Source: Alphaproteobacteria bacterium
GTDB taxonomy: Bacteria > Pseudomonadota > Alphaproteobacteria > UBA8366 > GCA-2717185
Direction of reading: 5' to 3'
Assembly: GCA_021774435.1 (NCBI GenBank)
Contig: JAJFJB010000484.1
Span: 1-54,853 of the forward strand
DNA: 54,853 nt
Below the pieces are notes generated by a model. The model saw only the letters and a program-made list of their open reading frames with translations, was not told the origin of the DNA and did no database searches. Both the position numbers and the translations under genes were made by a program. Positions 9,134-17,626 of the stretch are shown here, piece by piece (position 1 is the first letter of the stretch; the number at the start of each line of letters is the position of its first letter).

Positions 9134-10131
9134 GCAAACAGTGCTGGTTCGCCACCGGTGTGAATAAAAACGATATGGTCGGTTTTATTCCAGCGCCCGT
9201 CCTCAATAAGCGCGATCAGTCCGGCTAACCCTTTGCCTGAATAGACAGGATCCAGGGCTAGCGCTTCCAATCGGCCCATCAGTTTTATCACGTCGATCGT
9301 TGCCTTGTGCGGCACGCCGTAGGCGGGGCCCGCGTGTCCGGCAACGACCTCTATGCAAGCTTCGTCGAATGGTTCATCGAGAAAAGCGGCCGCTTCTCTT
9401 GAATAGGCTATGACGTCGCCACGAACACGGTCGGGTTCCGCGTCGATATCAATCCCGACTACGCGGCTGTCCGGGAGGCAGACACTTGCGCCGACGGCGA
9501 GGCCGGCCTGCGTTGCGCCGCTTCCCGAGCAATGAACGATCGCGTCAGGTGCGAAACCGAGCTCAGACGACTGCTGGGCAATTTCAAGGGCAGTGGAGGC
9601 ATAACCGACGGCGCCAAGGCCATTGGAGACACCGTAGGGAACGATATAAGGCTTACGGCCCTGCGCTGTGAGTTTCGCTGCTAGCACCTCGATAGCGCGA
9701 TTACGGTCGCCGGTCCAGGGCAGGTCGTGCAAGGTGGCGCCAAACAGTCTGTTGAGTGCGACATTGCCCGTCTTCTCGTAAATCTCCGATGGCGGCGTCA
9801 GGCGGCCATGATAAACGACGAGGTGACAATCCAGTCCGAGTTTGGCTGCCGCGGCCGCGACCTGACGCTGGCTGTTCGACTGCACGACGCCGCCGGACAC
9901 CAAGGTATCCGCGTCGCCCGCCTCGGTCAGGACATAATCCAGCTTCCGTAGCTTGTTGCCGCCAAACCCGAAGCCGGTGCAGTCTTCCCGCTTCACCCAA
10001 ATCATCGGCCCGCCGAGATGTGCCGAAAGCCGTTTGAGTGGCTCCAACGGAGTCGGCAGGCGCGTGAGACCGAGGCGCGGAATACGTTCGAACTTGCGTT
10101 CGAATCGTTTCATGCCATCTGAAACCGTCAT
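9076..10131 (-). CDS. ACC deaminase / D-cysteine desulfhydrase family PLP enzyme
   Basis: This 351-residue type-II-fold PLP enzyme has the active-site lysine in FGGNKLRKLDY (about residues 55-65), the SNSQRQ cofactor loop near 85 and a C-terminal IHTGGEPALFAY. These match the ACC deaminase/D-cysteine desulfhydrase family, which open 1-aminocyclopropane-1-carboxylate to 2-oxobutanoate and ammonia or release H2S from D-cysteine. I cannot separate the two activities. The gene follows the VOC gene on the same strand after 9 bp, so the two are probably cotranscribed. Its 3' end overlaps the convergent oxidoreductase gene. Confidence 0.88.
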   Translation of the reverse strand: MTVSDGMKRFERKFERIPRLGLTRLPTPLEPLKRLSAHLGGPMIWVKREDCTGFGFGGNKLRKLDYVLTEAGDADTLVSGGVVQSNSQRQVAAAAAKLGLDCHLVVYHGRLTPPSEIYEKTGNVALNRLFGATLHDLPWTGDRNRAIEVLAAKLTAQGRKPYIVPYGVSNGLGAVGYASTALEIAQQSSELGFAPDAIVHCSGSGATQAGLAVGASVCLPDSRVVGIDIDAEPDRVRGDVIAYSREAAAFLDEPFDEACIEVVAGHAGPAYGVPHKATIDVIKLMGRLEALALDPVYSGKGLAGLIALIEDGRWNKTDHIVFIHTGGEPALFAYLDALETDTGAPPASADS

Positions 10132-10140
10132 GTGCGGGAA

Positions 10141-11046
10141 CTAGCGCGCCATCCAGGGCGCAACCGCATCGCCTTGCGTGAAGATCATGGTGGACCCGAG
10201 TGCCGGCAAAGGCTCGACCCGGAAAAGGTCGGGGGCCAGTTCCGTCGTGTCGATGCCGCTTGCATTGAGGTATTGTTTTGTCGCGGGCAGGTCTTCGGAA
10301 CGCAACGTGTACGCCGCGATGAACGGCAAGCCGGGAATTTCGATACCCGGCAGGACGGTCTCCAGTGCTGCTGCGTTCAGGATAGTCAGGCTGCCTCGTC
10401 CAAACTGAAAGCGGGCGCCGCCCTCGCACGGGCCTGGTGTCATACCGAGATAGCGCTGGAAGCGGGCTGCCGCTTCGGTAGGATCGGCACTCGCCATGAC
10501 GACGTCGGTCATCGAAACCACGCGGTTTGGATGATCCATCAGCTCTTCTCGCCACAATAAATCGGGCGTGCGGTGTGTCAGGAACTGAATACGGCCTTCC
10601 GGCATTTGCCCATGAATTAGCCGAACCACGGAAAAGCGAAGGGTGCCGCCGTCGACCTCGCGCGTTAGATGGACGAGCGGTTGCATGTCGAATCCGGCAT
10701 CGGTCAAACGCGCGTGTTGTTTCTCGGCATCTGGTGTTGTGAAGGCCATCAGATGAATGCCGGTGTAGCGGTCGACACCAGCACGAAGTTGCTGCGCCAT
10801 TGGGGCGTCGCCGACTGCGCACAGGACTTCGATATAGCTCTCGCGCAGCATGATGCAGCGGTTGCCGGTGCCGCTTGGCTTGGGATCTTCGTCGGGCGCG
10901 GTTCGCATGGAATGCGCCGTGTAGGGCGTCAGCTTAAAGCCAAGCCGCTCCAGCGCTTGCGACGCGGCATCCATATCGGGGACGAAATGACCATGGTGAT
11001 CGAGGAAGATATCGTCGCCTTGCGGCAATTGGCGATAGCCGCTCAT
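10141..11046 (-). CDS. VOC/glyoxalase-like domain protein
   Basis: The start was set at the ATG at 11046, giving MSGYRQLPQGDD, because it forms an ATGA overlap with the stop of the upstream GNAT gene; an upstream in-frame ATG would lie deep inside that gene. The 301-residue product has two vicinal-oxygen-chelate modules. The first starts with LDHHGHFVPDMDAASQALERLGF and the second is near VSMTDVVMASADPTEAAARFQRYLG. The histidines and glutamates suit divalent metal binding. Substrate unknown. Relatives are annotated as glyoxalase-like or VOC family proteins. Confidence 0.82.
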   Translation of the reverse strand: MSGYRQLPQGDDIFLDHHGHFVPDMDAASQALERLGFKLTPYTAHSMRTAPDEDPKPSGTGNRCIMLRESYIEVLCAVGDAPMAQQLRAGVDRYTGIHLMAFTTPDAEKQHARLTDAGFDMQPLVHLTREVDGGTLRFSVVRLIHGQMPEGRIQFLTHRTPDLLWREELMDHPNRVVSMTDVVMASADPTEAAARFQRYLGMTPGPCEGGARFQFGRGSLTILNAAALETVLPGIEIPGLPFIAAYTLRSEDLPATKQYLNASGIDTTELAPDLFRVEPLPALGSTMIFTQGDAVAPWMAR

Positions 11047-11732
11047 GATGCGCGGCGCGCCTTGAGCGGCGCTTTCTGGTTGCCGTCCGCGCCGAAGTTT
11101 TCCGGCGCAAGCCACGCATCGAAGGCCGCTCGTATTTCTGGCCATTCATGGTCCATCATGGCGAACCAGGCGGTATCGCGGCTGCGCCCCTTATAGACGA
11201 TGTGCTGGCGAAAAATGCCTTCGTAGGTGAAGCCGAACCGCGCGGCAGCGCGGCGCGAGGGTTCATTAAAATGATCGCACTTCCATTCGAAACGCCGGTA
11301 ACCCAATGTGTCGAAGGCATGCCGCGCTTGCAAATAGATGGCTTCTGTTGCGATACGCGTGCGCTGAATTTCCGGCCCGAACCAGATGGCGCCGGTTTCG
11401 ATGACGCCGTGCGCGGGAACAATGCGCATGAGGCTGCACATGCCCTTGGCCCGGCCATCGGCGTTATCGACGATGGCGTAGCAGAGCGGGTCGTCCGGCT
11501 TCTTGCAGTCGTGCAGCCAGCTTTGAAATTCTGCGAAATCTGTAAAAGGACCGGCGGGCATATAGGTCCAGAGCTTCGGGTCGTCGCCCTTAGCTTCATA
11601 GAGAGAGTCCGCATGTCCCACAGGATCGATTGGCTCCAGCGTGACATAGGCGCCGGCGATTGGCGTGCGGTCAGGCGGTTCGACCGGCTGCCAGTCAAGA
11701 GCGGGCCCGATTTGTTGCGGAAGATCGTTCAT
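11043..11732 (-). CDS. GNAT family N-acetyltransferase (RimJ/RimL-like), copy 1
   Basis: The ATG at 11732 (MNDLPQQIGP) is preceded by GGAGAG at good spacing and matches the start of the paralog next door. The 229-residue product has the RimJ/RimL-type layout: YVTLEPI strand, a central IRxxHGVIETGAIWFGPEIQRTRIATEA segment in outline, and RRFEWKCDHFNEPSRRAAARFGFTYEG for acetyl-CoA and substrate contacts. It probably acetylates a small molecule or a protein N-terminus. It is a tandem duplicate of the 11846-12538 gene, and its stop is coupled to the VOC gene. Confidence 0.88.
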   Translation of the reverse strand: MNDLPQQIGPALDWQPVEPPDRTPIAGAYVTLEPIDPVGHADSLYEAKGDDPKLWTYMPAGPFTDFAEFQSWLHDCKKPDDPLCYAIVDNADGRAKGMCSLMRIVPAHGVIETGAIWFGPEIQRTRIATEAIYLQARHAFDTLGYRRFEWKCDHFNEPSRRAAARFGFTYEGIFRQHIVYKGRSRDTAWFAMMDHEWPEIRAAFDAWLAPENFGADGNQKAPLKARRAS

Positions 11733-11845
11733 CGGTTCTCTCCGAAGGAATTGATTGGACCCTAACTTATTGCGCAGCCGAAGTTGATCCAAGGACCAAT
11801 TTGTGGGCCGCGGCCGGGTCCAATGGGAGGGCGGTGCTTGTGGAA

Positions 11846-12538
11846 CTAGTCCGAAGCGCGTCTGGCGTTTAAGGGCGCGATTTGACGCCCGGCAGCATCG
11901 AAATTCTCCGGCCCGAGCCAGGCATCGAATGCGGCGCGGGTTTCCGGCCATTCATGGTCGAGCAGGGAAAACCACGCGGTGTCCCGATTGCGGTCCTTGG
12001 CGACGACATGCTGGCGGAATTGCCCCTCGAAAGTGAAACCAAATCGTGCCGCTGCGCGCCGAGAGGCGGCATTCTCGCCGTGACATTTCCATTCCAGCCG
12101 CCGGTAACCGAGATCATCGAACACATGCCGTGCCAACAGGTATATCGCCTCGGTGGCTTGTCGTGTCCGCTGAATTCCCGGTCCAAACCAGATAGAGCCT
12201 ATTTCGATAACACCGTGTTCGGGCGTGATTCGTAAATAACTTGCCATGCCTTTGGCTTGGTCGTCTCGCTTGTCGACGATGGCAAAGAAGAGCGGATCGT
12301 CCGGCGCTTCGCACTCGCGGAGCCAGTCCCGAAACAGTGCGAATTCGTCGAAGGGTCCAACGAGCGTGTACCTCCAGAGATCCGGGTCGTCGCCCTTGGC
12401 CGCGAAGAGCGCGTTGCCATGGATATCTGAGTTGAGGGGTTCAAGCGTAACGTAGTGGCCTCGCAATGCTTCCTTGCGCGGTGCTGCAACAGGTTGCCAG
12501 TCCAGAACCGAATCATTGGAGGGAGATGGTTGGGGCAT
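11846..12538 (-). CDS. GNAT family N-acetyltransferase (RimJ/RimL-like), copy 2
   Basis: This 230-residue product aligns with copy 1 along its whole length, sharing LDWQPV near the start, TLEPL, AKGDDPxLW, IWFGPxIQRTRxATEAIYL in outline, the AASRRAAARFGF-like segment and AFDAWLxPENF near the end. The two genes are 113 bp apart on the same strand, so this is a recent-to-moderate tandem duplication. Which amine each copy acetylates is unknown. The ATG at 12538 follows a purine-rich GAGAG-type site. Confidence 0.88.
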   Translation of the reverse strand: MPQPSPSNDSVLDWQPVAAPRKEALRGHYVTLEPLNSDIHGNALFAAKGDDPDLWRYTLVGPFDEFALFRDWLRECEAPDDPLFFAIVDKRDDQAKGMASYLRITPEHGVIEIGSIWFGPGIQRTRQATEAIYLLARHVFDDLGYRRLEWKCHGENAASRRAAARFGFTFEGQFRQHVVAKDRNRDTAWFSLLDHEWPETRAAFDAWLGPENFDAAGRQIAPLNARRASD

Positions 12539-12642
12539 GATTTTTCTCTCGGGGAAACTTGATCGGCGCGCACCCTATGGCTCGGCAATGGGTGCCGCCA
12601 AGATCCAATCAGGGAAGAATTACGGAACCAATTGCGCTTCGT

Positions 12643-14316
12643 TCAGAGTTCGTTACGCATAGCCAAGTCGGCAAGGTGCCGGCCACTTCGGATGGCCAAG
12701 GCTTCAATCGTCAGGGCGGGCGACTCGCCGCCGCCGGAACTGGGAAAGACGCTGGCGTCGGCGACGAAGAGATTGCGCCATCGATGGCTGCGCCCGTAAG
12801 GGTCGACGACCGAGTCGTCCTGATCGGTTCCCATTCGGCAGGTGCCGAAGACATGGGTTGACTGGAACCCGTCATAGGCGCCGTATTCTTCGAAGATATC
12901 GCCTGCGCCGGAGGCTTTGAGGATTTCACGCGACGTTTTCGCCATGAAGGACAGCCGCTGCAATTCGGTGTCATCGAGATAACTGTGGATGCGCGCCAGA
13001 GGGGTGCCATTCTTATCGCGCTTATCCGGGTCCAGATCGATATAGGATTTCGGGTTCGGCAGGCTCTCTCCGATTCCGCCAATCGAAAGTGCACGCCCGA
13101 ATTGATTTCGCATTGCTTGCTTATGCTGCCGGCCCCAATCCTTTACGACACGTGTGGCATAGGCCAACGGGCCAGCAACATCGGATTCATGAACTGCAGC
13201 GCTGAAACGGCAACCGCCGACGATGTCCGGGATGGCGTCGGGCGCGTTGTAATCCCAACAGATGCCGTCCGAGGGCAACCCGCGATGACTGCCAAGTGGA
13301 TCGTTATGCAATCCGCTCGAAACCCAGTACAGGGTTTCCATGAAATGTTTTCCGACCTGGCCGGACTCGTTGCTCAGCCCTTCTGTCGCGTGAGTGTTGG
13401 CGGATGCAAGCAGTAACCGTGGCGTTTCGACCGCACCGCAGGCGACGACGACGGCGCGGCCTTTTACGTTGTGACGTTTGCCAGTGGCATCGATATACAA
13501 GACGCCGGATACACGATCGTTTGGCCCGGCTTCGACGCGCAGGACGGTCGCCTCGGTCCGAATTGTGCATTTCCCGGTCGCAGCGGCCTTCGGAATGAAC
13601 GTGACATCTACGCTACCCTTGTCGGTCCTTGGACAGCCACGCGTGCAGTGACCGCAATAATTGCAGGCCGGCCGGCCGTCATAGGGTTGCGACAGGGCGG
13701 CGCGCGCGTTGGCGACAAAATTCAGACCGAGTTTGCGGCAGCCTTGGGCGATCTTCTGGCTGCCATAACTCAGCGGGTGAGCTGGCAGCGGGAAAGGGGC
13801 GCTTCGGGGCCGCATCGGGTCCTCCGCTGGACCGGCGACACCGATCAACTTTTCCGTTTCCAGGTAAAGCGGCTCTAGCGCCGCGTAATCCATCGGCCAA
13901 TCCGCTGCAACGCCGAACCGGCTGTGCATCAGCATCGCTTCCGGATGCATCCGGTGCGCCTCGCCGGTGAAGTGCAAGGTTGATCCACCCAGTCCCACAA
14001 CATGGCTGTAGCCCCAATTGGCGCGGCGGTTCCCGGGATTGTGACGTCCCGACACCCGATCCCAAGATCTCAAATGTTGCCACTTTCTCTCGAACGTTTG
14101 CAGCGGCGCAACGGTCTGTCGCCCTTTGCTCGGCACTTTCTCCGGAAAATGTTTCGTCTCCCAATCGGGTCGGTCCAGTAGGTAATCCGTAAACGGGTCG
14201 TAGGAGGGTCCCGCTTCTAGCAGAAGCACCGACACTCCTTTGGTGGCAAGCGCCCATGCGGCAGCACCGCCGCCGGCGCCGGACCCAATGACGATAACGT
14301 CGTACGCCTCGCTCAC
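12643..14316 (-). CDS. GMC family oxidoreductase with a cysteine-rich electron-transfer motif
   Basis: This 557-residue flavoprotein starts with GTG at 14316, overlapping the stop of the upstream subunit-3 gene as GTGA. An FAD-binding VIGSGAGGG lies near residue 10, and GTCRMG plus VADASVFPSSGGG mark the GMC C-terminus. CNYCGHCTRGC near residue 216 resembles the cluster-binding cysteines of FAD-dependent glucose/gluconate dehydrogenases that pass electrons to a cytochrome rather than to oxygen. With its partner it likely oxidises an alcohol or sugar at the membrane. No cytochrome subunit is adjacent. It may be cotranscribed with the LanB-like gene further upstream. Confidence 0.9.
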   Translation of the reverse strand: MSEAYDVIVIGSGAGGGAAAWALATKGVSVLLLEAGPSYDPFTDYLLDRPDWETKHFPEKVPSKGRQTVAPLQTFERKWQHLRSWDRVSGRHNPGNRRANWGYSHVVGLGGSTLHFTGEAHRMHPEAMLMHSRFGVAADWPMDYAALEPLYLETEKLIGVAGPAEDPMRPRSAPFPLPAHPLSYGSQKIAQGCRKLGLNFVANARAALSQPYDGRPACNYCGHCTRGCPRTDKGSVDVTFIPKAAATGKCTIRTEATVLRVEAGPNDRVSGVLYIDATGKRHNVKGRAVVVACGAVETPRLLLASANTHATEGLSNESGQVGKHFMETLYWVSSGLHNDPLGSHRGLPSDGICWDYNAPDAIPDIVGGCRFSAAVHESDVAGPLAYATRVVKDWGRQHKQAMRNQFGRALSIGGIGESLPNPKSYIDLDPDKRDKNGTPLARIHSYLDDTELQRLSFMAKTSREILKASGAGDIFEEYGAYDGFQSTHVFGTCRMGTDQDDSVVDPYGRSHRWRNLFVADASVFPSSGGGESPALTIEALAIRSGRHLADLAMRNEL

Positions 14317-14819
14317 CGGGGTGCCTCGGTGTGATCCAAGTATCCATCCGGCTGCGGCGGGCCCGAATAGCCAAGGCTATCCCAAGTTTCCGGATTGGCA
14401 TAGTAGGATCGCATGGCATTCCGCCGCGTTAGCTTAAAAAAAACGTGGGGCAACGACCCCTTAGGGGCTGCCGCTGCCTTGGTGACGATCGCTTCTTGAC
14501 TGGTTGGGTCGAGATCAGCGAACCCGCTGCCACCTAACCTTTGTGCCTCTGCATCCAACCATTTGCAGCCAATTCGTAATAGGCGCATATAGCGGCCGTT
14601 TCGGTGTCCGTGGTCGATAAAGCGATGATCCAGGTTCAAGTCGGTTGCCGAAGGGCTCTCATCTCGCGGAATTAGCGTGTCCAGATAGGGACCCAGAGCG
14701 GTCAGAGGGTAGAGTACCGCACCAGACGAACCGATAACGGCGGAGAATGCGCCTTGGACTTGGGCCAGAATTGCCCAACCTGCTCCAAGGGTGAGAAACA
14801 GGCGCCTTTTCAATCTCAT
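14313..14819 (-). CDS. Gluconate 2-dehydrogenase subunit 3 family protein
   Basis: The ATG at 14819 gives MRLKRRLFLTLGAGWA, a Tat-like leader with KRRLFL followed by a short hydrophobic stretch; a GTG 39 bp further upstream is the alternative start. The 168-residue product has the small-subunit pattern TLIPRDESPSATDLNLDHRFID and the SYYANPETWDSLGYSGPPQPDGY-type ending of gluconate 2-dehydrogenase subunit 3. It would escort the folded flavoprotein across the membrane through the Tat system and hold it there. Its coupling to the GMC gene by a 4-bp GTGA overlap fits a two-subunit enzyme. Confidence 0.87.
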   Translation of the reverse strand: MRLKRRLFLTLGAGWAILAQVQGAFSAVIGSSGAVLYPLTALGPYLDTLIPRDESPSATDLNLDHRFIDHGHRNGRYMRLLRIGCKWLDAEAQRLGGSGFADLDPTSQEAIVTKAAAAPKGSLPHVFFKLTRRNAMRSYYANPETWDSLGYSGPPQPDGYLDHTEAPR

Positions 14820-14956
14820 AAATTGAAATCCCGCTGGTATTGCCGCTGCGCGAAACACGAACTTAAGAACGTATCATTGCACAATAATTTGCTTACTCGA
14901 TGTTTTAAAAAGCGATTTGTTGGGTGTAAATGCAAGCGAGAACGGTTAATCGTTTA

Positions 14957-17464
14957 TCAAGCCGTTAGCACGTCAATTGCCGGTGCATGCGTTCTATCGA
15001 CCGCGATAATGCGCAACTCGCTCGTATAGCGATTTCCTTCTGCGTCGGCGAGCCAGGTTTGGTTCGGGTTTGGCAGCATTTCGGAAATGGAAAGCGCCTG
15101 CCCTTTTTCGGTGGGCGCAGCGCGGATGAACTTGGCAATCAACTCGATCAAGTCGGGACATTGGAAATCCAAGTAGATTGGCTTCCGTTCGCCCGGTACG
15201 CGGACGAAGACCCAGCGTGGTAATTTGCTCCGAAAAGCCCATCGTCGCGCACCCAGGTATCGTTCCCGCGGTGTTTTGAGTGATGCGAACCCCAGTTCTT
15301 CCACCGGAAAGCGCCAGCTTTCGCGTTGCAGGACAAACCGGTCGATCGTGATGCGCGGTGTGTGAGGGCGTTGCGGCAGTAGCCGAAAGCGCCGCGCGCA
15401 TTGGCCACGTATCTGGGAACCAAAAAAAGCCAGAGCGGGAAACCGGTGTTTACCGTCCCGTGTCCGAACAAGAAGTCCATCCTTCGTTCGTTCAACGACC
15501 ATCGAGCCCGTTTTCAAGACTTCTTTGGGCGGTCGCCAGGAGACCGAATCGTCATATTCGACCTGCATGTCACCTTGAGTTGGTGGATCGTAGGCGAGTC
15601 GGTGTCCAACCAAATTTCGGTTGATTGCAGGCCGCAGAGATTTCGCAGGATTGTCTTTTTGCTGCGCGTCTATCAGCTCCTCCACCTTTGGATGGAGGTT
15701 CAATAAAGCGGATTGCATCAGTGAATTGCCGCCGGCATGAACCTCGCCCAAAACGATCAGGTAATCGCCGCGGTTGATCGCTGCTTCGCTTTCCGCCGCT
15801 ATCATTAGATCGGGTGAATGGTGTCCTGCCTCCCACAATGGCGGTGGTGGCGATGCAAACGCCTTCAATACGCGGTCCCGTAACTCCGAGGCTGAGTGCT
15901 GTTGCGGACTGTCGTCGGGCGAAAGAATAGCCGACCAGTTCTCCGTGAGCTGTTCGGCGGCATCCTCGACAATGAGTACGGCAGTATCGTTCTGCTTTTG
16001 TAGGAAGGACCAAAACATGTCGAGGTCAATCTCGGTTCTGCCAATTTTTTGCTGCGCATCGGTAAACGTGGCTTCAAGGAATTCGTTGTATTGAGTTGCG
16101 GTACGCCACACGAACCAGCGCGCGCTTTCCAGAACAAGTGAAAGCGGTTCCTTTAGTCGTTCGATGAACTCGGGTCCAATTTCGACGTCGAGATCGCGCC
16201 GGCAGTCTTCGTAGACGAGAGTCCGGCCGGTATAGTCCCTACCCCCATGGCGACGCGCGGTCCGACCGGTCACAGTCTCGAAATCCTGCTCCAGTGATTT
16301 GAATGCCGCCTGAATTGCGTCGGGATTGTTGGCGGCGGCGATTGCCTCTTTGCCATTTACCAAGGCATCGAGTTTGGAGAGGCAACGGTTTCGCGTGGCT
16401 TTATCCTTTATTCGTTCCAACTCGGCGCGCAATCCGTCTTCGGGATCTGCGCTGAACGGTGTCGCCGGGCGCCAAATTATTGTTTTCGATTGGGTAAGCT
16501 GACGAAGTTGCGCATCTACTTGGGCTTCCGATACGAAGCCGGATCGTGGGTTTGATGCAACCTTTCGGGCGATTGTCCGGGCATCTGTTTTGCCGTCGCA
16601 GGCTTTCAGAAAGCGTTTCTGCTGTGCATTCAAGTTGCTGCTGATTCCGTAGGGTCCCAACAGACGGTCGCCATCGACATAGGCCAGAGGCGAAAGACGT
16701 GGCCGTAACCACAATCGGCATGTCGGGTCGGCAGCGATTGCATCGGCCAAGGCGTTAATCGCCCAGAATTCGAGATGAACCTTCCGCTCCACCAACAGGG
16801 CCGGCCCTGGCTGTAGTTTGAGAGGTGCGCCGGAATCGCTGAATTTACCCCAACTGATGGGCCCAAAAAATCCTATGGTCTCGTTTTTCGTGCAATATCG
16901 CTGGAGATAACGAGCGACCAGCGCGCGCCGGCGGCGGCTATCGGAATTGTTGGCGGTTGACGGTTGGCTCAAAAATGTATCAAACCCGGTTCGCAGCGCC
17001 GGCCAATTTTGCCACGCGACGGCTTCCCGGATCGTGGGGTTTGCCGCGGCGTCCCGAAGCGTTTTTTGGAGACGATAATTAACGTCCGGCCATGCAGCCT
17101 CTATCGCCGCGCCTTTGGCCGTATGCGCCTCCATCGCATCTGATACTGCCTGGAATGCGGCCCGGAATCCTGGAGAAAAATCATTAAAGTCCGGCGCACG
17201 GCGTTTGCCAAGGCGTCGCAGCGCGCGTCTTAAAGGTTTCGGATCGTTTTCCGTGCCGGCGCGCAGCGCATCGCCACATAACACCTTGGCCTTCAATATC
17301 GCCTGATCGAATGAAACTTCTTCCGCGAGGTATTCGACGACCAAATTTTCTATTTCGTCCGCTACGATTAAATCGATCATTTTGATCGGAAATCCAGCAC
17401 CGCGGACCGCGACGGACCGCCAAAGCGCCCAGTTTTCGTTTAAATTTAGGTGGTCGGTTGCCAT
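14957..17464 (-). CDS. LanB-like (lantibiotic dehydratase N-terminal domain) enzyme without elimination domain
   Basis: The start is the ATG at 17464 (MATDHLNLNENW), giving 835 residues. The hallmark TIGFFGPISWG near residue 195, with upstream RYLQRYCTKNE, and the C-terminal TWLADAEG...YTSELR segment near 801-815 match the LanB glutamylation domain. That domain uses aminoacyl-tRNA to modify or extend peptides. Full LanB proteins of about 1000 residues also carry a SpaB-C-like elimination domain; none is seen here. This makes it similar in layout to small LanBs such as peptide aminoacyl-tRNA ligases. No precursor peptide was recognised nearby. It is followed, after about 140 bp, by the GMC pair on the same strand. 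The family call is strong; the PEARL-like role is inferred. Confidence 0.82.
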   Translation of the reverse strand: MATDHLNLNENWALWRSVAVRGAGFPIKMIDLIVADEIENLVVEYLAEEVSFDQAILKAKVLCGDALRAGTENDPKPLRRALRRLGKRRAPDFNDFSPGFRAAFQAVSDAMEAHTAKGAAIEAAWPDVNYRLQKTLRDAAANPTIREAVAWQNWPALRTGFDTFLSQPSTANNSDSRRRRALVARYLQRYCTKNETIGFFGPISWGKFSDSGAPLKLQPGPALLVERKVHLEFWAINALADAIAADPTCRLWLRPRLSPLAYVDGDRLLGPYGISSNLNAQQKRFLKACDGKTDARTIARKVASNPRSGFVSEAQVDAQLRQLTQSKTIIWRPATPFSADPEDGLRAELERIKDKATRNRCLSKLDALVNGKEAIAAANNPDAIQAAFKSLEQDFETVTGRTARRHGGRDYTGRTLVYEDCRRDLDVEIGPEFIERLKEPLSLVLESARWFVWRTATQYNEFLEATFTDAQQKIGRTEIDLDMFWSFLQKQNDTAVLIVEDAAEQLTENWSAILSPDDSPQQHSASELRDRVLKAFASPPPPLWEAGHHSPDLMIAAESEAAINRGDYLIVLGEVHAGGNSLMQSALLNLHPKVEELIDAQQKDNPAKSLRPAINRNLVGHRLAYDPPTQGDMQVEYDDSVSWRPPKEVLKTGSMVVERTKDGLLVRTRDGKHRFPALAFFGSQIRGQCARRFRLLPQRPHTPRITIDRFVLQRESWRFPVEELGFASLKTPRERYLGARRWAFRSKLPRWVFVRVPGERKPIYLDFQCPDLIELIAKFIRAAPTEKGQALSISEMLPNPNQTWLADAEGNRYTSELRIIAVDRTHAPAIDVLTA

Positions 17465-17574
17465 TTTGACGCTCTTGGAAAGAGAGGGTGTCTTTTGAAC
17501 AACATTGGATCTGGTTTGCCCTATCACGGGGGGTGGGTATTGATAATACCCGCCCGCGGCATCGCCACAAAGAA

Positions 17575-17601
17575 AACGGGGACGGCAATGCCGTCCCCGT
17601 T
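17575..17601 (-). terminator. Rho-independent terminator of the PEP-CTERM gene
   Basis: AACGGGGACGGC, loop AAT, then GCCGTCCCCGTT form a perfect 12-bp hairpin 26 bp past the PEP-CTERM stop. Read on the minus strand the stem runs into TTTTCTTTG. It should separate the PEP-CTERM transcript from the LanB-like gene downstream. Confidence 0.85.
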
Positions 17602-17626
17602 ACTGTCCTGAAAATCAGGAAACCGG

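Noticed and set aside
17531..17555. Hairpin GGGTGGGTATT-GAT-AATACCCGCCC as a second terminator
   Set aside because: It has one G-T pair and no T-run on either strand; the stronger terminator at 17575-17601 explains the end of the PEP-CTERM transcript. It might be a leader element of the LanB-like gene, but I see no support.
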